Assembly (NCBI GenBank): GCA_022376925.1
Contig: JAIOJX010000004.1
Coordinates: 7,130,001-7,194,000, forward strand
DNA length: 64,000 bases
Origin: Tragulus kanchil
Lineage: Eukaryota; Chordata; Mammalia; Artiodactyla; Tragulidae
Direction: 5' to 3'
Positions 1-8,497 of this stretch are shown piece after piece (the stretch's first letter is position 1; each line of letters begins with the position of its first letter). Made by a program: the position numbers and the translations under genes. The notes beneath the pieces were generated by a model that saw nothing but the letters and a program-made list of their open reading frames with translations, was not told the DNA's origin and ran no database searches.

Positions 1-53
1 TTTAATCCATTTACATTCAAAGTAAGTATTGATACGAATGTTCCTATTGTCAT
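1..53 (-). CDS. L1-A ORF2, first ~17 codons (partial)
   Basis: The minus-strand ATG at 53-51 begins the peptide MTIGTFVSILTLNVNG, the usual start of mammalian L1 ORF2, whose LNVNG segment holds the first endonuclease active-site asparagine. ORF2 encodes the endonuclease and reverse transcriptase that copy L1 RNA into target DNA. The rest lies left of the window. The same start is seen in L1-B at 10749. Confidence 0.7.
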   Translation of the reverse strand, partial: MTIGTFVSILTLNVNGL

Positions 54-124
54 CTTCTTAGAAGTCTGGGGTTTGGTTTGTAGGACTTCTTCTATTCTTG
101 TATTTATTGGCTATATCAGGCCCT

Positions 125-1000
125 TTAACACTTGTTGTAGGGCTGGTTTTGAGGTACAGAATTTAGTTTTTGTCTGTCTGAGAAGCTTTTGACTTCTCCA
201 TCGATTCTGAATGAGATTCTTGCTGGGTAGAGAATTCTCGGTTGGAGGTTATTCTCTTTTAACCGTTTAAATGTGTCCTGCCATTCTCTTCTGGCCTGCA
301 GGGTTTCTGTTGAGAGATCCGCAGTTAAACGTATGGGGTTTCCTTTATATGTTACTTGTTGTTTGCTTCTAGCTGCTTTTAGTAATCTGTCTTTATATTT
401 AGTCTGTGTTAGTTTGATTAGAATGTGCCTTGGTGTGTTTCTTCTGGGGTTTCTCCTGTATGGAACTCTTTGTGCTTCTTGGACATGGCTGACTATTTCC
501 TTTCCCATGCTGGGGAAGTTTTCTACAATAACCTCTTCAAGAATTTTTTCATAGTCTTTCTTCTCTTCTTCTTCTTCTGGGACTCCTGTAATTCTAATAT
601 TGGTGCGTTTGATATTGTCCCATAGGTCCCTGAGGCTATCCTCAGTTCTTTTCATTCTTTCGGCTTTGTTCTGTTCCTCACCAGTTATTTCCACCAGTCT
701 ATCTTCCAGCACGCTTATCCGTTCTTCAGCCTCAGATAGTCTACTGTTGAGGCCTTCTATCGTATTTTTGAGTTCAGCAGTTGAGTTGGTGGTCTCTATT
801 TGCTTATTTTTCATTTCCTGCATGTCTTTTCTCAATGCACTAATTTCCTCTAATATTCTGTTTTCAGTGTTTTGCATCCTCATTAGAATAGTTTTTCTGA
901 ATTCTCTTTCAGATAATTTGTCTATCTCCTCCTCTGTCATTTGAGGCTGTGATTCTCTAGCTTGGTCCTTCATTTGTGCAGTGTTTCTCTGTCGTTTCAT
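125..1000 (-). CDS. L1-A ORF1 protein (RNA-binding chaperone), copy 1; C-terminus frameshifted
   Basis: A 291-residue frame homologous to L1 ORF1p, the trimeric RNA-binding protein that packages L1 RNA in the cytoplasm. Visible in order: a basic N-terminus (MKRQRNTAQMKDQ), a heptad-rich coiled coil at roughly residues 35-120, an RRM-like domain from about 130 (core motif NIRITGVPEEE, then ENFPSMGKEI), and the C-terminal RNA-binding domain (RRNPRRNTPRHILIKL, ILYPARISFRIDG). The last ~18 residues are out of frame: compared with L1-B near 10860 this copy lacks 4 bases beside the AATTC at about 170, so the normal KEFC..KPALQQ ending is replaced by a short unrelated tail and a stop. It is therefore a nearly complete but probably inactive ORF1. 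It is present twice only because of duplication pair 1. Confidence 0.75.
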   Translation of the reverse strand: MKRQRNTAQMKDQARESQPQMTEEEIDKLSEREFRKTILMRMQNTENRILEEISALRKDMQEMKNKQIETTNSTAELKNTIEGLNSRLSEAEERISVLEDRLVEITGEEQNKAERMKRTEDSLRDLWDNIKRTNIRITGVPEEEEEKKDYEKILEEVIVENFPSMGKEIVSHVQEAQRVPYRRNPRRNTPRHILIKLTQTKYKDRLLKAARSKQQVTYKGNPIRLTADLSTETLQARREWQDTFKRLKENNLQPRILYPARISFRIDGEVKSFSDRQKLNSVPQNQPYNKC

Positions 1001-1282
1001 CTCTAGTGTTGTATGTTCTTTGATAGTGTGGGGTCTTGGAATCAGGGCTTCTAGTTCGAGGATCCTTGGTTTGATGATTGGTCAGGAGATGTAGGCTCTA
1101 TGCCTGGTTTGCTATAGTGTTCCGTGATATTAGTTCAAATACTAGGAACTGAGGGGCAAGAGGTGTGTCCCTAATGGGTGACAGTCATAAAAGCATGCAG
1201 ATGTTTTCTAACCTAGTCATAAGATATATATACATACACAGCATTAACCACATCTAAACCAAGTTTTGCTATATCAGGCCCT

Positions 1283-2158
1283 TTAACACTTGTTGTAGGG
1301 CTGGTTTTGAGGTACAGAATTTAGTTTTTGTCTGTCTGAGAAGCTTTTGACTTCTCCATCGATTCTGAATGAGATTCTTGCTGGGTAGAGAATTCTCGGT
1401 TGGAGGTTATTCTCTTTTAACCGTTTAAATGTGTCCTGCCATTCTCTTCTGGCCTGCAGGGTTTCTGTTGAGAGATCCGCAGTTAAACGTATGGGGTTTC
1501 CTTTATATGTTACTTGTTGTTTGCTTCTAGCTGCTTTTAGTAATCTGTCTTTATATTTAGTCTGTGTTAGTTTGATTAGAATGTGCCTTGGTGTGTTTCT
1601 TCTGGGGTTTCTCCTGTATGGAACTCTTTGTGCTTCTTGGACATGGCTGACTATTTCCTTTCCCATGCTGGGGAAGTTTTCTACAATAACCTCTTCAAGA
1701 ATTTTTTCATAGTCTTTCTTCTCTTCTTCTTCTTCTGGGACTCCTGTAATTCTAATATTGGTGCGTTTGATATTGTCCCATAGGTCCCTGAGGCTATCCT
1801 CAGTTCTTTTCATTCTTTCGGCTTTGTTCTGTTCCTCACCAGTTATTTCCACCAGTCTATCTTCCAGCACGCTTATCCGTTCTTCAGCCTCAGATAGTCT
1901 ACTGTTGAGGCCTTCTATCGTATTTTTGAGTTCAGCAGTTGAGTTGGTGGTCTCTATTTGCTTATTTTTCATTTCCTGCATGTCTTTTCTCAATGCACTA
2001 ATTTCCTCTAATATTCTGTTTTCAGTGTTTTGCATCCTCATTAGAATAGTTTTTCTGAATTCTCTTTCAGATAATTTGTCTATCTCCTCCTCTGTCATTT
2101 GAGGCTGTGATTCTCTAGCTTGGTCCTTCATTTGTGCAGTGTTTCTCTGTCGTTTCAT
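1283..2158 (-). CDS. L1-A ORF1 protein, copy 2 (duplicate of 125-1000)
   Basis: Translation identical to the frame at 125-1000, including the same out-of-frame C-terminus, 1158 bases downstream. The shared frameshift shows that both copies come from one template. In the collapsed element this is the same gene. The start ATG at 2158 follows the 5'UTR. Confidence 0.75.
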   Translation of the reverse strand: MKRQRNTAQMKDQARESQPQMTEEEIDKLSEREFRKTILMRMQNTENRILEEISALRKDMQEMKNKQIETTNSTAELKNTIEGLNSRLSEAEERISVLEDRLVEITGEEQNKAERMKRTEDSLRDLWDNIKRTNIRITGVPEEEEEKKDYEKILEEVIVENFPSMGKEIVSHVQEAQRVPYRRNPRRNTPRHILIKLTQTKYKDRLLKAARSKQQVTYKGNPIRLTADLSTETLQARREWQDTFKRLKENNLQPRILYPARISFRIDGEVKSFSDRQKLNSVPQNQPYNKC

Positions 2159-3173
2159 CTCTAGTGTTGTATGTTCTTTGATAGTGTGGGGTCTTGGAAT
2201 CAGGGCTTCTAGTTCGAGGATCCTTGGTTTGATGATTGGTCAGGAGATGTAGGCTCTATGCCTGGTTTGCTATAGTGTTCCGTGATATTAGTTCAAATAC
2301 TAGGAACTGAGGGGCAAGAGGTGTGTCCCTAATGGGTGACAGTCATAAAAGCATGCAGATGTTTTCTAACCTAGTCATAAGATATATATACATACACAGC
2401 ATTAACCACATCTAACCAGTTTTACAGTGATAAAGCATAGGAAATTTTCCTGGCAAACGACACAATCAAAGATAGTACTTGCCCATTAAGCTCTGAGTTA
2501 ATTAGAATAGTGCCTGGAAAAATAGATCTTGGGTAGGGTTCTGGCTTGGACTATTTCGTCATTGAAAGCAATTTTTAACTAAGACATGTGTTGGGAGTGA
2601 GAAGGTGGAAAATGTATGGGTAATGAGAAGGAATAGATTCAACTTGGAAGGATTTTATAGGGTTATGTAGCCAAGATTAGTGTGTTGTTTTGTTTAGTGC
2701 AGCTGGGAGAGAATAGTGGAGACAGGAAGGTCGGAAATATTTATCTAGGGGTAGTGGTATATAGGAGAAAGTTTTAGATTTAGAACATAGAGGGAGGAAG
2801 GAGTGGGAAAGAGGAAAGAAAATTGGAAGTTCAAGAATTAAAATTAAAAAAAAATTGATAATAAAAAAATTAATAATTAAAAATCAAAAAAATTTAAAAT
2901 TACAAAAAAAAAAAAAACGAGGAGAAACTTAATAAGAAGAGATCAAAGAGAGAGAGAGAGAAAAAAAAACAAAAACAAAAAACAAACCCAAACCTGACCA
3001 ATTAAATGAATAAGCAGAACCGTCCACAACAGATAAACAAAAAAGCTAAATACTGTCCCTTGTTTTTATCCTCTCATCTGTCTGGAAGCCAGTCTGCTCT
3101 CGATGGTGTTGTCTTGATGATGCAGCCTTTTCCTTATGGCACCGGTCTGCAAGCTCAGATGCTGGCGGGGACG

Positions 3174-3415
3174 GCGGGCTGATCTCTGTCCGTTGGGCGG
3201 GGGACCGCGGTGCTCTCGCTGTCCCGGGTTGGGCAGGAGCGCGGGCTGATCCCAGTGTGTCGGGCGCGGGGTGCGGCAAGCGCCATCCCGGGTTGGGCGG
3301 GGGCGCGGGCTGATCCCAGTGTGTCGGGCGCGGGGTGCGGCAAGCGCCGTCCCGGGTTGGGCGGGGGCGCGGGCTGATCCCAGTCCGTCGGGCGGGGGAC
3401 AGTGGTGAGCGCGCA
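3174..3415 (-). repeat. 64-bp tandem repeat in L1-A promoter
   Basis: The motif gcgggctgat recurs at 3174, 3241, 3305 and 3369, giving spacings of 67, 64 and 64. The two central units are nearly identical (one C/T or A/G change between caagcgccatcc and caagcgccgtcc); the outer units are diverged. This resembles promoter monomers in other mammalian L1 5'UTRs. Confidence 0.85.
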
Positions 3416-4119
3416 ATCCCGTGTTGGGCGTGATACCTGCCCTACTCCCGGCTTCCGCCGCTGCGGGTGTAGCTATGGGGGTGCAGCTATGGGGGTGCAG
3501 GGGTTCTGGCGCGCGCACTGCCAGTTGCGCCTCCAAGTCTCAAAGGTAGGCACAAGTCTCCCCGTCCCGCTCGAGCCCGGTCCCTGGTCAGCAATCTGCG
3601 GGCGACTTCCCCTTCAGCCATTCCCCTACTAGGAGTGTTTGAACTCACCCGGTGCCAGGCGGAAAGTCGCAATTTTCGCCCGGCGGCCAAGCGCTGCGAT
3701 CCTCACACTGGGCGCTCTCCCGTCTCGTTCAGTCCGGCCTGAGGTCGCCAGGCAGCAAGCGCGTTCTGCTCGGCCCTGCTGTATCCTGTCTTCGCAGTGT
3801 CTTAATTTCTGCCGGCGATCCGGGCGGATTCTTGGAGTTTTCACACTGAGCGCTGCCCTTTCTCCCCCGAGGCTCTGCTTAGGCCCCCTTTTAGGGCACT
3901 TGCTGGCGCGCTCTCCGTCGGTGCGGTCCGGTGTGGGGATAGGACAGAGGATTCTTAGAACCCTAGCTCCGGGAAATTTCTGGCTATTCACTCTTCTATT
4001 CTCGCGGACCTGTGGAATTCTTCTGTCGTCTAGCGGCTGGTTTGTTGGTGGTGGTTCTTTTCTTGATTAGTTCTGGTGATTCTGTTGGGGAGCTGGTGAA
4101 ATCTTCCCCTCATTCCTCC

Positions 4120-4130
4120 GCCATCTTGGT
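4120..4130 (-). promoter_or_regulatory. Probable YY1 site at the L1-A 5' end
   Basis: The plus strand reads gccatcttggt, so the element's sense strand has CAAGATGGC within the first ~15 bases of the 5'UTR. In human L1 a YY1 site of this sequence and position directs transcription initiation. Its role here is inferred by analogy. Confidence 0.65.
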
Positions 4131-4323
4131 TCCCTTGCCGTCATTGTAGTTTTGATTTGCATTTCTCTAATAATAAGTGAGGTTGAGCATCATTTCATGT
4201 GCTTTTGGGCCATCTGTATGTCCTCTTTGGAGAGGCGTCTCTTTAGATCTTTTTCCCATTTTTTGATTGGGTTGTTCGTTTTTCCTGTGCTGAGTTGTCT
4301 GAGTTGCTTGTAGATTTTGGAGA

Positions 4324-5105
4324 TTAATTCTTTGTTATTTCATTTGCTATGATTTTCTCCCATTCTGTGGGGTGTCTGTTCAGCCTTTTTGTAATTTCTT
4401 TTTCTGTACAAAAGCTTTTAAGTTTCATGAGGTCCCACGTGTTTCTTTGTCTTTTTAGTTCCGCTATTCTAGCAGGTGGGTCAGAGGAGATCTTGCTTTG
4501 ATTGATGTCCTTGAGGGTTTTGCCTATATTCTCCTCTAACAGTTTGATTGTTTCTGGTTTTACATTTAGGCCTTGAATCCATTTTGAGGTGATCTTTGTG
4601 TATGGTGTCAGGGAATGTTCCAACTTCATTTTTTTTGCATGTAGCTGTCCAATTTTCCCAGCACCACTTGTTGAAGAGGCTGTCTTTGTCCCATTTTATA
4701 TGTTCGCCTCCTTTGTCAAAAATAAGGTACCCATAGGTGCGTGGGTTTATCTCTGGATTCTTGATCTTGTTCCATTGGTCTATATTTCTGTTTTTTGTGC
4801 CAGTACCATACTGTCTTGAGGACTGTTGCTTTGTAGTAGAGTCTGAAGTTGGGGAGGCTCATTCCTCCAGCTCCATTCTTCTTCCTCAGGATTGCTTTGG
4901 CTATTCGAGGTCTTTTGTGTTTCCATATGAACTGTGTGATCCTTTGGTCTAGTTCTGTGAAAAATGTCAATGGAAGTTGAATAGGTATTGCATTGAATCT
5001 GGAGATGATATTTGGTAGTATGGTCATTTTCACAATATTGATTCTTCTGACCCAGGAACATGGAATCTCTCTCCATCTGTTTAAGTCTTCTTTAATTATT
5101 CTCAT
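4324..5105 (-). pseudogene. L1-B ORF2 C-terminal region, copy 1
   Basis: Two minus-strand frames, 5105-4716 and 4629-4324, carry the C-terminal third of L1 ORF2 after the reverse transcriptase: the segment with [18 protein letters not shown] and [12 protein letters not shown], then [14 protein letters not shown] and NRHPTEWEKIIAN. The frames are offset, so a frameshift lies between 4630 and 4716. In an intact element this region includes a cysteine-containing segment needed for retrotransposition; it is not complete here because the element is cut at 4141. Confidence 0.8.
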
Positions 5106-5400
5106 GAGTGTTTTCTAATTTTCAGCGTACAGTTCTTTTGTTTCTTTGGGTAGGTTTATTCCTAGATATTTGATTCTTTTGGTTGCAATGGTGAAGGGGA
5201 TTGCCCCTTTGATTTCATTTTCTGAGTTTTGATTTGCATTTCTCTAATAATAAGTGAGGTTGAGCATCATTTCATGTGCTTTTGGGCCATCTGTATGTCC
5301 TCTTTGGAGAGGCGTCTCTTTAGATCTTTTTCCCATTTTTTGATTGGGTTGTTCGTTTTTCCTGTGCTGAGTTGTCTGAGTTGCTTGTAGATTTTGGAGA

Positions 5401-6182
5401 TTAATTCTTTGTTATTTCATTTGCTATGATTTTCTCCCATTCTGTGGGGTGTCTGTTCAGCCTTTTTGTAATTTCTTTTTCTGTACAAAAGCTTTTAAGT
5501 TTCATGAGGTCCCACGTGTTTCTTTGTCTTTTTAGTTCCGCTATTCTAGCAGGTGGGTCAGAGGAGATCTTGCTTTGATTGATGTCCTTGAGGGTTTTGC
5601 CTATATTCTCCTCTAACAGTTTGATTGTTTCTGGTTTTACATTTAGGCCTTGAATCCATTTTGAGGTGATCTTTGTGTATGGTGTCAGGGAATGTTCCAA
5701 CTTCATTTTTTTTGCATGTAGCTGTCCAATTTTCCCAGCACCACTTGTTGAAGAGGCTGTCTTTGTCCCATTTTATATGTTCGCCTCCTTTGTCAAAAAT
5801 AAGGTACCCATAGGTGCGTGGGTTTATCTCTGGATTCTTGATCTTGTTCCATTGGTCTATATTTCTGTTTTTTGTGCCAGTACCATACTGTCTTGAGGAC
5901 TGTTGCTTTGTAGTAGAGTCTGAAGTTGGGGAGGCTCATTCCTCCAGCTCCATTCTTCTTCCTCAGGATTGCTTTGGCTATTCGAGGTCTTTTGTGTTTC
6001 CATATGAACTGTGTGATCCTTTGGTCTAGTTCTGTGAAAAATGTCAATGGAAGTTGAATAGGTATTGCATTGAATCTGGAGATGATATTTGGTAGTATGG
6101 TCATTTTCACAATATTGATTCTTCTGACCCAGGAACATGGAATCTCTCTCCATCTGTTTAAGTCTTCTTTAATTATTCTCAT
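5401..6182 (-). pseudogene. L1-B ORF2 C-terminal region, copy 2
   Basis: Same two frames as 4324-5105, 1077 bases to the right, with identical translations. Product of duplication pair 2. Confidence 0.8.
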
Positions 6183-6238
6183 GAGTGTTTTCTAATTTTC
6201 AGCGTACAGTTCTTTTGTTTCTTTGGGTAGGTTTATTC

Positions 6239-6937
6239 CTAGATATTTGATTCTTTTGGTTGCAATGGTGAAGGGGATTGCCCCTTTGATTTCATTTTCT
6301 GAGTTTTCATTGTGTATAGGAATGCCAGTGATTTCTGTGTGTTGACTTTGTATCCTGCGACTTTGCTGAATTCGTTGATTAGCCCTAGTAGCTTTGTAAT
6401 AGTGTTTTGGGAATTCTCTATGTATAATATCATGTCATCTGTGAATAGAGTTTTACTTTTTCTTTTCCAATCTGGACTACTTTTATTTGTTTTTCTTTGC
6501 TTATTGCTGTTGCTAGAACTTCCAGGACTATGTTGAATAGTAGTGGTGAAAGCAGACCTTTCTGAGAGGGAATGCTTTCAGTTTTTCACCATTGAGGATA
6601 ATGTTCACTGTGGGCTTCTCATAGATGGCTTTCACCATTTTGAGATAGGTTTCTTCTATACCCATTTTCTGAAGAGTTTTTATCATAAATGGGTATTGGA
6701 TTTTGTCAAGGGCTTTTTCTGCATCTACTGAGATTATCATGTGATTTTTGTCTCTCAATTTGTTGATATGGTGTATCATATTGATTGATTTGCAGATATT
6801 GAAGAATCCTTGCATGCCTGGGATTAAACTGACTTGATGATAATGTAGAGCTTTTTGATGTGCTGTTGAATCCTGTTTGCTAGGATTTTGTTGAGGATTT
6901 TGGCATCTAAGTTCACTTAGTGAAACTGGCCTATAAT

Positions 6938-6980
<43 letters not shown>

Positions 6981-7253
6981 TGTCTTTGCCTGGCTTTGCT
7001 ATTGGATGATGGTGGCCTTGTAGAATGTGTTTGGAAGCGTTCCTTCCTGTGAAATTTTTTGAAAGTGTTTTAGAAGGACAGGCATTAGCTCTTCTTTAAA
7101 TGTTTGGTAGAATTCCCCTGTGAAGCCATCTGGCCCTGGGTTTTTATTTCTGGGTAGAATTTTAATCACAAAGTCGATTTCTGAGCTTGTGATTGGGTTG
7201 TTCATAGTTTCTGTTTCTTTCTGGTTCAGTCTAGGAAGATTAATCTTCTCCAA
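6239..7253 (-). pseudogene. L1-B ORF2 reverse transcriptase domain, copy 1
   Basis: Minus-strand frames 7253-6999, 6815-6528 and 6433-6239 give the RT core of L1 ORF2: the segment [22 protein letters not shown], motif A with the first catalytic aspartate (SVDAEKALDKIQ), and the motif C region, where codons at 6445-6434 read F-T-D-D, with both catalytic aspartates kept but the usual FADD alanine replaced. The frames do not join, so at least two frameshifts and an expanded GT tract (6939-6979) interrupt the enzyme. Non-functional. Confidence 0.82.
6939..6979. repeat. (GT)n microsatellite inside L1-B ORF2
   Basis: About 40 bases of GT with one TTT interruption, lying within the reverse-transcriptase frame and disrupting it. 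The duplicate is at 8027-8067. Confidence 0.9.
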
Positions 7254-7326
7254 GAAACTTTTTCTTGTCCTATTGTTTTCTAATTTTCAGCGTACAGTTC
7301 TTTTGTTTCTTTGGGTAGGTTTATTC

Positions 7327-8025
7327 CTAGATATTTGATTCTTTTGGTTGCAATGGTGAAGGGGATTGCCCCTTTGATTTCATTTTCTGAGTTTTCATTG
7401 TGTATAGGAATGCCAGTGATTTCTGTGTGTTGACTTTGTATCCTGCGACTTTGCTGAATTCGTTGATTAGCCCTAGTAGCTTTGTAATAGTGTTTTGGGA
7501 ATTCTCTATGTATAATATCATGTCATCTGTGAATAGAGTTTTACTTTTTCTTTTCCAATCTGGACTACTTTTATTTGTTTTTCTTTGCTTATTGCTGTTG
7601 CTAGAACTTCCAGGACTATGTTGAATAGTAGTGGTGAAAGCAGACCTTTCTGAGAGGGAATGCTTTCAGTTTTTCACCATTGAGGATAATGTTCACTGTG
7701 GGCTTCTCATAGATGGCTTTCACCATTTTGAGATAGGTTTCTTCTATACCCATTTTCTGAAGAGTTTTTATCATAAATGGGTATTGGATTTTGTCAAGGG
7801 CTTTTTCTGCATCTACTGAGATTATCATGTGATTTTTGTCTCTCAATTTGTTGATATGGTGTATCATATTGATTGATTTGCAGATATTGAAGAATCCTTG
7901 CATGCCTGGGATTAAACTGACTTGATGATAATGTAGAGCTTTTTGATGTGCTGTTGAATCCTGTTTGCTAGGATTTTGTTGAGGATTTTGGCATCTAAGT
8001 TCACTTAGTGAAACTGGCCTATAAT

Positions 8026-8068
<43 letters not shown>

Positions 8069-8497
8069 TGTCTTTGCCTGGCTTTGCTATTGGATGATGG
8101 TGGCCTTGTAGAATGTGTTTGGAAGCGTTCCTTCCTGTGAAATTTTTTGAAAGTGTTTTAGAAGGACAGGCATTAGCTCTTCTTTAAATGTTTGGTAGAA
8201 TTCCCCTGTGAAGCCATCTGGCCCTGGGTTTTTATTTCTGGGTAGAATTTTAATCACAAAGTCGATTTCTGAGCTTGTGATTGGGTTGTTCATAGTTTCT
8301 GTTTCTTTCTGGTTCAGTCTAGGAAGATTAATCTTCTCCAAGAAACTGTCCATTTCTTCTTGGTTGTCCAGTTTGTTGCCATATAGTTGTTCATAATAGT
8401 CTCTTATAATCCTTTGAATTTCTGCATCATCTGTTGTAATCACTCCTTTTTCATTTTTGATTTTGTTGATCTGGTTCCTCTCTTTTTCTTGATGCAT
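7327..8497 (-). pseudogene. L1-B ORF2 reverse transcriptase domain, copy 2
   Basis: Same frames as 6239-7253, shifted by 1088. Here the upstream frame extends further (8497-8087), because this copy reads through into genuine upstream ORF2 sequence ([20 protein letters not shown] region before the RT core) instead of stopping at the junction. This copy therefore shows the correct continuation. Confidence 0.8.
8027..8067. repeat. (GT)n microsatellite, second copy
   Basis: Duplicate of the tract at 6939-6979 with the same length and interruption. Confidence 0.9.

Larger units (their letters stand above)
110..2423. repeat. Duplication pair 1 (110-1266 / 1268-2423)
   Basis: Two head-to-tail copies at an offset of 1158 bases, essentially identical over more than 1.1 kb, including L1 ORF1. 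The end of the first copy reads taaaccaagtttt where the second reads taaccagtttt: two extra single bases right at the junction. Probable unmerged contig overlap. Confidence 0.93.
1..4135 (-). mobile_element. LINE-1 copy A (L1-BT type), 5' half with full 5'UTR
   Basis: Read on the minus strand, this is the front of an autonomous LINE-1: a GC-rich 5'UTR from 4135 down to 2160, ORF1 (2158-1283, repeated at 1000-125), a short inter-ORF spacer and the first codons of ORF2 running off the window at base 1. The family is identified by the ORF1 protein and by the 5' end, which starts near 4135 with the AAGATGGCGG motif typical of L1 promoters. The element is interrupted by duplication pair 1 (110-2423), which I take to be an assembly fault; without it the layout is that of a normal L1. 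Retention of the complete 5' end suggests a comparatively young insertion. L1-B begins immediately to the right (4141) in the middle of its ORF2 end, so A probably inserted into B. Its own 3' end lies outside the window. Confidence 0.85.
2160..4135 (-). promoter_or_regulatory. L1-A 5'UTR / internal promoter
   Basis: Untranslated leader of L1-A. The part next to ORF1 (2160-3050) is AT-rich, with an A-rich stretch at 2830-2960 on the plus strand; the distal part (3160-4135) is GC- and CpG-rich, as expected of an L1 RNA polymerase II promoter. Plus- and minus-strand open frames of 60-156 codons here are by-products of the GC content and the tandem repeat. Compared with L1-B (11646-12500), A lacks about 170 bases directly upstream of ORF1, and B lacks the whole GC-rich part. 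Confidence 0.75.
4149..6307. repeat. Duplication pair 2 (4149-5225 / 5226-6307)
   Basis: Offset 1077. The first copy runs out at ttctgagtttt and the second restarts at gttttgatttgc, so the two ends share only a short GTTTT. All open frames of ORF2's C-terminal part repeat without a change. Confidence 0.93.
6186..8360. repeat. Duplication pair 3 (6186-7269 / 7274-8360)
   Basis: Offset 1088. The copies agree up to ccaagaaact; the first then reads ttttcttgtccta, which looks like a corrupted, shortened version of the second copy's continuation, before the second copy begins. Confidence 0.92.

Noticed and set aside
3046..3536. Open frames of 62-156 codons in the GC-rich L1-A 5'UTR, including proline/alanine-rich ones on the minus strand
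   Set aside because: They follow the 64-bp tandem repeat and high GC content. An L1 ORF0-like gene is known in primates as an antisense frame with a defined start, and nothing here matches it.
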